A stretch of DNA of 64,000 nt. It comes from Stereum hirsutum FP-91666 SS1 (Eukaryota > Basidiomycota > Agaricomycetes > Russulales > Stereaceae). The translations under genes were made by a program, and so were the position numbers. Under the pieces are notes generated by a model. It searched no databases and was not told the origin of the DNA. It worked only from the letters and a program-made list of their open reading frames with translations. The stretch lies in the NCBI RefSeq assembly GCF_000264905.1, contig NW_006763132.1:2206719-2270718 (forward strand), read 5' to 3'. Shown here one piece after another: positions 22,391 through 32,691 of this stretch; within the stretch, counting starts at the first letter, position 1, and each line of letters begins with the position of its first letter.

Positions 22391-25300
22391 ACCGGGTGGC
22401 ACGGCCGTGGCGTCGCTGTCGTGCGTGTACGGCGACTCGTGTGCTCCACAATCAATCTGTCAGACTGCTGATCAAGTTTCGCCGATGGGCGGCAAAAAAA
22501 CTGACAGTAACACACGGGCCGATAGCTGCTCTTGAGTCCTTGTCGATGTCGCCTTCCTCCCACTCCCTCAACCTCAACAAAGACCAAGAGGGTAAAGTCA
22601 ATGTAGATGTAACTTTGATTTTGACATATACGTTGTCGATAGCTGAGACACTAATTTTGGAACGAGTGCTTGGGCGGACACTCCAGATACCAAAGGAAAT
22701 TGAGGATATAGATGCTAGTACAACCCCCAACGATTTCGAGACGCCGGCCGTCTACATTGTCTGCTCTTACCAGAATTCAGTGGTCAGCGAAGGATTTTTT
22801 TGGTGACAGGGGTCTTCCTGTTCCGTTAGGACAGGTCTTGAGACGAGCTATGTCACAGCGTCACGTCACGCCTCTTCGGTGGCGGTGGCGTCTTTTTCCT
22901 GGGAGTCGTCGCTCGAGATTTTTGTTACGGTCACTCGTCCTCCATCACTCTCGGATCCCGGTCCGTCCCGGTCCTTTCGTCTCTTTCCGGTCAGTGCAGC
23001 GCTCAAATAATATGCCTGACAAGGTTGAACCAACAAATGTGGACTGATTATAGCTTACATTCTTCCACACGTGTGAGGATTCTAATGTCTCGAGCCACGG
23101 GCATGCCGTGCTGGTTCTTTCTTTGAACGGCAGGTGAACGTGCTGTGCGCTTTAAACTTTTGTGGCGTTTTCGCCACAGCAAGGGTTGCCAGTATCTTTT
23201 TTTCCCCCAAAGATCTTTGACAAGCTGGTCCAAAGATGCATTATAATCAGTCGGCCAGCGTTAGGTTAGTTCGATCTGAAGGAACAGGTCTGGCCCGGAG
23301 GGCGTGGAATGCATACCAGCCGCGAGTACTTACGATTGGGAGGCCTACGGGGTATCGACGCCGAGGAAGAGTGAAATGTGCAGTGGCGGCCTGTGGCGAC
23401 TGGTGACGTGCGGTTCATGATTGACTCGCTCGGAAGGTCTCGGAAGCTGCCGCTCAACGGAACGTTCAACTGCGGCCTGTGTGGCGAGGACTTTGTCAGC
23501 ATTCTGAAGTTTAGCCGTCCTTTTCTTTTTCTTTTTCTTCTTTTTTTTTGGTGAAGCTCCACCTCGCGCAGCCGCCTAATAAGCCAGCCAGACGAGGCTT
23601 CATATACATATGCTATAAGGTAGGGGTTCACACCCTACGGACTTACCTAACGCCCTGAGGAAACTAGGGAGTGCTGCCTTCGCCAGCCGGTAACCTTGCT
23701 TGGTGGGTTGACTGCTGACCTACGCAACTCACCTGCCCAAACCATTTTTCCTCGACAAAGACTTCAAGTTCAAGGTGTAATATTAATTCTTTTCCGCATT
23801 CCTTCTCCGGCACCAGATCGTGCTATAGTGTGCTTCGACGTTGTTCCAATTTCAAACACACTTCACTCCATATTTTATGGTTGTAGATAGCCAGTACTGT
23901 GTTGCTATCGTCCGCGACTCCATTAGACATTGCACCTCGAAGTTGAGACTAATATTGCTGGCACGAATGCACTGAACCAGTCGAGAGAGGAATGTAGTAC
24001 CCGGGAGTGAACCGCCTTTCCACCCTCAAATAACAACGCTCCCACATATGAATATTCTTGATCTCGATCCTTACCTCGACACAAAAAGGGGCAAGAGCAA
24101 GACATCACAGAGGAGTCAAGCGACTCAACTAGCTCGCAACAGTTTACGGACGATGAACAATGCCATACATACGACACGAGCGACATGGACCTTGACGGTC
24201 ATTGACCTTCCTTCTCTTCCACACCCAGAAGATAATCCAACTCCCGACCATAGTGAGATAAATGACGATCTCGCTACCAATGAACACACTGTCAGCTCGC
24301 TATCCCATTTGCGAACTGTTTGCGAACCTACATTTTCATCTGAAGACGCGACTCTAATGCCGCATTACCGCTCCTAGTCACCCGCCCTGGCACTCCCTCC
24401 TTCCACATTCTGTTTACCCGCACCATCTCAGCATTCTAACGCCCTTTCTCCACCCGCACCATCTACCACACAGTCTTCTTCTGCAGGGAGAATAATGTTT
24501 ACACCATCACTAGCTTTTCAACCACGTCCTCGCGCTCATGTCCAGGCCATAGGCTTGCCCCCATGGCCACTCCGGCACCGGAAGTACCGTCCACCTCCGC
24601 TCTCTTCTGCGTACCAGCAATTTCTCCTAACTATTGCGGCTAAGGTACTATGGGATATGACGAAGAACTTGACTTTACCACACCGTTCACCAAGAAGAAA
24701 TCATTCCTGATAGGAATGAACCCGGGAGTGAACCGCCTGAGACGCTGGAGAAAAGCAATGAAGTAGCACTTTTTTACAAGCCAAGTCCATTGCTCAAGTG
24801 ACTAACACAAATACGTGCAAATAGAACAGGTAACATCAATTGTGATGCGCCGTAGTAGCTCGTAATACGAAGTTCGAGTGCGGGAGCGGCGAAGTAAATG
24901 TGCCAAACGGGTTGCAAACGGCCCCAGGATTCGCAAACTGAAGCGGACTACGTTCAAGGGGAGCGTAGTCTCCGCCAGCTGTCACCTCAAGACGCTACAA
25001 AATGCACACAAGAAGTGCAGTCGGGGAGTGGCCTGCTTCAAGGGAGTGAGATAAGCGCGGGAGAGAAGTGAACTTGGAGTGGCGCCCAGAGTAACAACGA
25101 CTACAATTTTTGTAGTGGGACTACGCCACCTTGTTTGGCTTTGTTTGTTTTTGGCAACCTTGGCGGCTTCAATTCCGGGGGTGGGAAGGACCTAGCAAGC
25201 AAGGTAATGCGCCTGCTAGTCCTTTCGAAAGGTCTTCCTTCCCTCCCTCCCTGAAATTTCCTCGCCTCTACTTTCATCTCGTCTATTGATTTCGCAAGAC

Positions 25301-26077
25301 ATAGGGCTACTAGGATCCGGATTAAATAGCTCAAAAATGAAATCATAAAGTAAATCAGCGGCACTTCGCACTGTCTGGCACTTCGCGTCACTGAGCTCGT
25401 GCAATGTCTTTTGTTCTCACTTCTTGAACTGCCAAGTGTTGGCCAAGTGTATGGAGGATACTCATGACAGTGATCGTCGCACCTGCCAGAAGCTATACTC
25501 ATGTCGAAAATGCTAACACCCTTTCCCATCTCCTCCCAATTCTTTTCAGTGACGTTGTAGAATGTCCTACTTCTTCGCTCAACTGGTCTATTTCGTTACA
25601 ACCTTGTGATCTTGATTTGATGCCCTCTCACAGGCAATCAGGAGTCTGGGTCTTTTTCTTTTACTTGTAGGGTCATGATGACGCAGTCGTCGTCACCTAT
25701 AACAGCCTATAACTAGAGCCACCGCGTCACAGTGTTCGTTGTTCGCCTGCAAGCCTCGCGCCTGAGCTTGACGATCCAGCTTAGTTCTTTAAACCTTGTT
25801 TTGGCGCTATACGATGCCGTTTACTCCTACAATTGGCCTCGATGCTCTGATTTTTGGCTCGGGATGTCGTTGCACCGGCGTTGGATCTCTGATGTCGTGG
25901 AGTCCTTGGCCGTGATGCGCATTCCGAACTGGTGTATACGACGATATTCGTGTGATTCGATGCATTGTTCGTTGGAGTACATAAGGGATCTCGGACGTTT
26001 GACTCTCACCCCAAGAACTGCCCATCTCCGAGATACATTTGACTTGCTCTATTCATCCACATCTCGCCACAATATCA
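22391..26077. other. Gene-poor, repeat-bearing interval
   Basis: No recognised protein family. It contains a 7-bp-stem hairpin at 23161-23178, the second A-tailed retroposon-like fragment (23519-23596), and a 19-bp direct repeat at 23999-24017 and 24720-24738 bracketing a Pro/Ser-rich open stretch (24048-24377). The plus-strand open frame at 22207-22806 is 199 codons but lacks family features and overlaps the possible membrane-protein remnant. Confidence 0.5.
23519..23596 (-). repeat. Short retroposon-like fragment with A-rich tail, copy 2
   Basis: On the minus strand the body ends CTGCGCGAGGTGGAGCTTCACC and continues into about 30 nt of A-rich sequence (AAAAAAAAAGAAG, then AAAAAG units). 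It matches copy 1 at 11460-11541 along the body, apart from a few substitutions and a small indel. Confidence 0.45.
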
Positions 26078-27052
26078 ATGGCTAGCTATAAGGTATTCTC
26101 TCTGTCCAGGGTTCCAGTTGCTAGGGGTGTCAAATTGACATGCTCATCCTACTTCAGAAAGGTGACGAGGTCGAGTACAGACCAATTGGCGGTGCCGCTG
26201 ATAACGTCTCGCACTCCACTGGGACAATAACTGAGGTTGTTCAGGCAGAGGGGGTGAGTCGCACATCATTGCTGTCTATACCCGCCTCCACTGCCCCCAT
26301 CGCGACTCTTCTCTGCATTTCTTCGTTCGGTGCTCATATTCATCCTGTAGGAGTACAAGTACACCATCCACAATGATAACACCGGCAAATCAACCACCTA
26401 CCAGGTCTGTTTGACATGCCGATATCGATTCCAAATTTGAGAGTATCGGTGCACTGAGGCCTTCATCTTGACTTGTAGGATATGAACATTGTTGGCGTTA
26501 TTCGCGCGGCTGCTGGACACCATGAGCCCTCGACCAAAAAGGCGGCCCACCAGGCCTCTACCGCTCATTCCAAGGCAAGCGAAACGGTTTCGACTACATC
26601 TTCCTCGGTCGGCTACAAGGTGTCTTGTTCTTCTTTACGTTTCGACAAGGTCCTCCAAGTTTCGTGCTCACATCTAGAACCTCTCTTCAGAAAGGTGACA
26701 CGGTCGAGTATAGGCCTATCGGAGGTGCCGCTGATACCGTTTCTCACTCGACCGGGACTATCACTGATATTGTTGAAGAGGATGGAGTAAGTGACGTCCT
26801 TCTATCTTTGCTCATTTTCCTCTCACGCCCATCCTGCATTGTTCACACACAAACATGTTATTAACCAACGTCTTCCATTTGAAATTATGTACCAGGAGAC
26901 GAAATACACCATCCGAAACGACAGTACCGGCAAGGAGACAACTTACCAGGTTCGCCGTCGAAACCACACATAATTACTCACATCCACTGATTCGTCGGTT
27001 ACCCGTCATTTTTATTGCGTAGGAGATGAACATCGTAGGCAAGGCGGCCTAG
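26078..27052 (+). CDS. Protein with two tandem Hva1-type TUDOR domains
   Basis: Seven small exons give about 161 residues. The first exon encodes only MASYK (26078-26092). Two copies of a TUDOR-like module follow: K-G-D-x-V-E-Y-R-P-I-G-G-A-A-D, then VSHSTGTIT, then YTIxNDxTGKxTTYQ and MNIVG. This is the signature of the Pfam family named hypervirulence-associated TUDOR (a family name only, no virulence implied). The modules are joined by an Ala/Ser/Thr/His-rich linker of about 40 residues. The introns fall at the same three places in each module (before KGD, before the E-x-KYTI strand, and after TTYQ). The stop is at 27050-27052. The family is common in fungi and bacteria as a small single-domain protein. 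The cellular role is not established; binding of a methylated or basic ligand is an inference from the fold. Confidence 0.85.
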
Positions 27053-27476
27053 GTAGGACGGACCTTATCCCTGTCCATGAGCGATGCGTGTACGAATATT
27101 TGCGGTAGTGCTGTCATCATATCAATTTTGTTCTGTCCCTCGTTATGCGTTGGACGTAACGCCGCACTTGAGACGGTGTGCGTGAGTAAATGGACAATTT
27201 TTTCTGTGCTGAGACCCGAGAGGAGATGGCGATTATCTCATCAAGTTCTACATAGTAATCCTCAGCGATGTCGACAGACCTGGAGGACACAGCTCCTTTC
27301 GCCAGTGATAACGCCGATTTTTTATACCTACAGTCACCGCAAATGTAATCTCGGCAACCATTGACTGTCGAATGCCGAATGACCCATACTCTCGCCCACC
27401 CTTCGCGGTGTGTCGGCTAGATGGATTATGTGCAGCAGTACGCCGAGAGCGTTGGCGTATTGCATCATTTTGAAGC

Positions 27477-29114
27477 CTACACTTCCTCTATTGATGGCTT
27501 CGAGAGCCGCACTCCTTCCACCTGACTTCTCTCTTCCTTAAGCCTCATATCCCACTCATCTCCTGACTTCTCGCCTTCTACGTACATACTCTCGTCACTC
27601 GGTGGTACTACGGCGGAATTTGAACGCAGTGTATGTGTCCTCGACACCGACTGTACCTCTCGTTCTCTCGTGTCTGTCGTCGTGCAGTTGTCAATCGAGC
27701 TTTCCCTAACAGGGTGCCTGGGGTTCCTGGTTGGTAGAGGAGCACGCGCAAAGTGGAGAGAACCTAGGGGAGCGGTAGGCTTGTCGAAGGGTGTAGAGCT
27801 GTGGTGTCGTTCGAGTGCGGCAAGGATGATGATGAGCGTTGGGTAGATCCCCTGTACGTGGGTCCGCAAAAGTATGAACATCAAAAATTCCCGACTTCAT
27901 CGAATGGAAAACATGAAGAAGCTCACAGAGATTTGAGGAATGATGTCGATGACCACGTCTGTTGCCGGGTATTTCAGAGCTCCAAATGTGCTTATAATGA
28001 ACAGGGCCTGGGATGCGTCACCATCGATGAGCGTTAGCTTTTGAGCACATAAAAGAAGAAAAACTGTATGCACCCAAAAGACGCAATACACAACTCCCGC
28101 GCAAACCAATACATTCAGAACTCTTCCTACTCTGACCCTATGGCTTGACACATCTAGTTTGGCTAGTCTGATACTTTGATAATATTGCCTTGGTGAAACA
28201 TCGGATGAATATCAGTTAATGAAAGATTGATGAACGACATCAGAGCACATACCAAGTTTTACATCCGACGAGTGCTGTAGAAAGAATGTTGGTGGCCAGT
28301 ACCGGGATTGTGAGTAGGAGGGACTGAGTCCCTGAACGCTGTTCACCGTCATTACGGACGTCAAGAACGAGCGTAAGGGCGAGATCGACCAGAGCAGACA
28401 CTGAGGATCATCACGACGGGTTAAGTATAGTGCACATGGATGAAGAACAAAGCCTTTGTTACCGAGGTCCACGGCAAAGCATACCGCGAGCAACATCCTT
28501 GCCCGTTGGCTCTGCTTCCAGAGAACCCATGCTCTCCGGACGACGATCACATCCGACATCACAAACTAAGTATGTCGAGCGAGTTAGTCGACGTGCCAGA
28601 GACGTGTTAGACAAGCGAAAACGGAAAGCTTACGACGAGGCGGACCATGATGTTGGTGACCATATCGCAACGGATGAGTACAGCCTCGGGATAGACTGCA
28701 GATGGATCATAGAAGAGTATCTCGAGGACGGAGGTTGCAACGTCAATGAACATTGTTACAGTGGCGGCACAGAACATGACGATAGTGCAGAGAAGCAGCA
28801 TCTGTCGTGCTCGGGAACCGGAGAGACCTTCTTGGCTAGATCGACACATATCAGGCCAAAGTAGGTGGTGGTAGTAGTTCTTCATTAAAACAGTGGACGC
28901 ACATAAGGGCATACGTGGACATTATCATCAGAATGAAGTACACTCCTTCGGTGCGAGAAAGCGTAGGGAACTTGAGTACTTGTAGAACACGATATTTCGA
29001 GGAGTCAGACGCACCCCAGAAGCCACTCTCAACAGCGCCAGATATGATGACATGCTGAATGAAGTCAACACTGGCATCTTCCAGGCTTGAATCTCTGGTC
29101 CTGAGCGTCGACAT
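27477..29114 (-). CDS. Seven-helix membrane protein of the Agaricomycete receptor-like type
   Basis: Read leftwards from the ATG at 29114 (MSTLRTRDSSLEDASVDFIQ). Exon 1 ends at FWG, and the next exon continues VYFILMIMSTYALM, a frame-consistent join. Later segments include QMLLLCTIVMFCAATVTMFI, the family hallmark DVIVVRRAWVLW (usually DSIVVWRAWVLW; near 28520-28560), GVVYCVFWVHTVFLLL near 28060-28100, and the C-terminal helix PTLIIILAALERHH near 27810-27850. A cytosolic tail of about 110 residues, rich in Ser, Thr and charged residues, ends at 27477. This is the layout of a large Agaricomycete family of orphan heptahelical proteins that differs from the DUF6533 type. Probable plasma-membrane location; no known ligand. 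Internal exon boundaries are approximate. Confidence 0.72.
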
Positions 29115-29214
29115 TTCGCAAGGCAGGCGTCACAGAACCGGGCTGACAAGAACGAGGGAATGAGAGTATGACGATGCTGAGAAGAAGCACAGATGGGTAT
29201 AAAAGACTTCGAGT

Positions 29215-30366
29215 TCACACCAAGGTACGCTCTGGCTGATCAAACGATGGCCGGTCCTCAGAAGGCAGACAACGTAATGTACAGCCTTCTTGGGCTAGTT
29301 TGCATATCCACAAAAGACGACATACGTCGAGATGGGTCTTATCGGAGAAAACATGCAACTTGGCGAGCGCCGGAAGATACAGATCGCCGTGAGTGTGGGA
29401 CGTTCGAGTGAGTTGTCGTTTGGCAGGGTGCAGTTCAAGGGTCCTGCAGCGAGTACAACCTAAGGCCACGCAAATAGTTCTATGTCGAGTGCATGGAAAT
29501 GTGGATAACAATATCTGCACGACCGTCAGAAGATTCTGCATCTAATACAGCGTAACTCCCCACAAGACATATAGAGTACCCGGATTTCATCGTGGAAATC
29601 TCAAGGATGCAGTACCAGCCATGAGTAGGAGGCCCCAGGGCACTGACTCGAGAGACTGTTGAGACAACGAGGACAGCCTCATGTAGTCCATGAAGAAGCC
29701 CCAGACCGAGCCTCCCCGAGGTCGTCCTCAGCTTTTTGAGGAAGTAACGCAAGCCTTCTGTAAGGCTCGAAGTGATAGCAATTGATGCATGACGAGAAGC
29801 ATGATGGTGGCCAAGACCGTAAGACGTGACTAAAATCATAACTAGTATGGCGTCCTCGAAACAAGTTCGTAGTGTCGTTACACAAATGAACCTGGAGAAC
29901 GAAACAGGCGACATGGCTGACAGATGATCCTTGTGTCTAGCGGTATGCCTAAAAAGTATGGGTGATGGTTAATACATGGACAGGCTTAATTACAACCTTT
30001 GTACGCAATAATAATGCACACCCCACACCTCCAGAAGTGGAGAATAGCTGGGTGCTAGCCTATCCCCCGGGAGCGCGATAAGTAGATGGTTTGAGAGAGC
30101 TTGACTTGAGGCCCTGGTGACACTTCCTACCAACCATCGACTTTTTGATGGAGATGGGATTGAGAGCGAGTAAGTAGGCGGGGTAAGCAGTTGTAGTAGA
30201 GGTGGAAGGCGTGCCACGATAGAACTCCGAAGCATTGCCGAAGCAGAGACGGGCCATCGGGTGGTGCCACTGTGGCACAAAGGATCGGCCCGGCACGCGT
30301 CGCGTCGCGTCGGGAACTCAGCACGGATGAGTAACTTTGGAATTTTGCCTGGACGATTTCCCTCAC
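29215..30366 (-). pseudogene. Unresolved region, possible membrane-protein gene or remnant
   Basis: A minus-strand open frame (29914-29480) contains CFEDAILVMILVTSYGLG followed by TEGLRYFLKKL, which loosely resembles the penultimate helix and LLRDG-type segment of the seven-helix proteins nearby. Upstream exons (30366-29990) show no recognisable helices, and I could not build a continuous protein. It may be a diverged or broken paralogue. Confidence 0.28.
30295..30312 (+). promoter_or_regulatory. ACGCGT-containing GCGTC repeat upstream of the DUF155 gene
   Basis: An ACGCGT site followed by two more CGCGTC-like units, about 125 bp upstream of the ATG at 30436. ACGCGT is the yeast MCB element bound by the G1/S factor MBF. 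Its use in this organism is inference. Confidence 0.3.
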
Positions 30367-30435
30367 GGCCTCATAGCACTATAAAGGCACAGGCCTCTGC
30401 TTCATCCTCACAGAAATTGTGTTAAACTGTCCACA

Positions 30436-31999
30436 ATGCACCGATATATCTCTGCCTCCCTTCGGAATCGTCGGTCACTCCCAAAGCCATCGGTTTCTAT
30501 TTCCTCTTCAACGACTCTTCCTCCTTTCTCGCTTGCATGGCGACTACGAACACGGCAAGCGTCTACCTCTACGTCTGGCTTGCCTTCAGACGTAGCTGAA
30601 TCTTCTGAACAAAAGCCTACAAAACCCAAGGCCTATACCCCCCTTCGCCGCACCGCTTCCGCCTCCCTTCCCATTCGCTCAAATCCAACACCCACACGCT
30701 CTCCAATTCAGCCCATAATCACGCTCGCGACCGCGGAGCGCTACATTCTTCCCCGTCTTAGCTCACGGATGACTACGCTCGGTGTACGGCCTCTGCATGA
30801 AGCGTATTGGATTCCGAAGTGGAAGTTCAGGGACGAGGAATTAGGCGAGGACAAGGAAGCCGAAATCTTCATCTTTGGGAACGGGAGCTTCGTATGTTGG
30901 GGTATGACGGAGGAGCATGCGGTGATGTTTCAGAAAGAGGTATTGAAGAGAACGGGGGCAGAGTTGGTGCCATTTAGAGAGGCAGAAACGGAGGAATTGG
31001 AGTTTGTGACGGATCCTTCAGAGTGCGTTTATTTGCCATCCTTCTCTAAGATGGGCCTTGTCCTCCAACTGACTCTGCGTGTATTATTCTTTGTAGGACC
31101 ACGCGACTCCAAGGCGACATTATCATTCTAGGACGTACCCCCGCTCCTTCTTCTGAAGACACCCTGCCACCGATCCTTCCTTCATCCGCCTTCCCCGAAG
31201 ACACCCTACTCGCGCGCTATGCATTCTCCCAGGCACTCTCTCGCTCAACCGCACTCTCTGCCCTTGAAGTTTCTCTGGAGAACTACCTTTCTTCAACTTC
31301 AACTCTACCCCATTCTCTCGAGACTACGGGAAAGCCAGGACTTGGGAGGAGAGCATTAATCAAAAAGCTGGGAGCACTGTTGAAGTTCAGGCAGGGTTTG
31401 ATTCTTAACAGAGAGAATTTCAATGATACCCCAGATTTCTATTGGGCGGAACCGGTCCTCGAAGGTTTGCGCACACTTTCTCATTCTCTCTTCGCACAGT
31501 CGTAGCTGATTAGGAATGCCGCTATGATAGGATACTTCAACAGCCTGAGCAACGCGCTCGAAGTCCGAGCTAGAATTCGGTCTGTTAATGACAAAATTAC
31601 ATATGCTGCCGAGGTTTGTGGACTGTGATTTTCCGCCTTTGCTGTTATCTGATGGACGACGCTCTGTTCGCCGCGACACTCAGGTCCAATCCGTTTTGCG
31701 TCAACTTCTGACCGAGGTACGAAGTTTCATCGGCCAGTCTTCCTTTCGTGCCTCATCTAACCTTGCCTGTTATTTTTGAATAGCATTCTGCTGCCAGTAT
31801 GGAACTCGTCATCATCGCTCTCATCGCCGTCGAAGTTGTCATCGTAAGCATCACCGACCACACCCTCTTCGGTCAGGCCACTCATCGTTCATTCTGCTAA
31901 CTCTCCATCACGAAATAGGTCCTTATTCGTGACGTCCCGGAGCTCTGGTCGGAACGCAAGGAGCATGGAGCTCAAAGCGAGCGCGAACATCTGGCTTAA
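30436..31999 (+). CDS. DUF155 protein, RMND1 / Rmd8-Sif2 type
   Basis: Six exons by eye (30436-31022, 31097-31464, 31531-31613, 31684-31716, 31784-31843, 31919-31999) sum exactly to 403 residues. The N-terminus is Arg/Ser-rich and lacks acidic residues, like a mitochondrial presequence. The DUF155 core starts around residue 145 with EAEIFIFGNGSFVCWGMTEE, and continues through ETTRLQGDIIIL, ARYAFSQALSRSTALSALE, GLGRRALIKKLG and LNRENFNDTPDFYWAEP. A single hydrophobic segment near the end (MELVIIALIAVEVVIVLI) is the membrane anchor typical of the family, followed by the short charged tail RDVPELWSERKEHG. Human RMND1 is mitochondrial and supports mitochondrial translation; the yeast relatives Rmd1/Rmd8 were linked to meiotic division. 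The presequence favours the mitochondrial form. Confidence 0.9.
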
Positions 32000-32691
32000 G
32001 CTCGGCGCACCCCCGCTCTTTCACCGCACAGTAGATGCCTTTTATTGCTTATGCTCGTTCGAATTATATAGTCCACCACATCTCACTAACTCATAGATCT
32101 TTGTATAATTTTCTCCCACATAATGTGCATCATCCGTCACACCACTCACCAACCTTGATTTCCAATAACTCGACAGCGTCGCTGATAGTTGTTGCTCGGG
32201 CAGTAGACGTGATGTGGGTGGGGCGATGTGCTGGTAAGCAACGTGGAGGCATACAAGGTTGCCCCTAGGCCCAAGACAGAACTCACACGTAGATCTCGGT
32301 CATAGACTCAATAGGGCACAGAAAGTCTGCGTGGACGTCAACTCTCTGATCTGCTTCAAGTGTGTGCGGCAGTATGTGACGACAGCAGTATTGTGTGATA
32401 AACAGTACCGCTACAGTATTCGACAGAATCTACTGACCGATAGTAAGTGATGGATGCTATGTAAGCTCGCTGGTATTGAGAGTAACCAAGAAGAACGTGA
32501 GGAAACGACTCATGAACGTGAACGCGCAAATTATGTGAGTACAAAGGAGGTATGGAGGGCATATATGGACATCACAGACCACGAAGCACCGAAAGCAGTC
32601 GAAGGCATGAGCATACGTGACGAATTGACAGCACGGAATTAGAAGGAACGAAGGTTATATAAAACGAGCGTAAGCACCAGCCCATGGTCCA
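32000..32691. other. Intergenic region between convergent genes
   Basis: 3' flanks of the DUF155 gene (+) and the F-box gene (-). No supported gene is seen. Confidence 0.5.

Noticed and set aside
22207..22806. 199-codon plus-strand open frame
   Set aside because: No family features, mixed composition, and it overlaps minus-strand helix-like segments; not supported as a gene.
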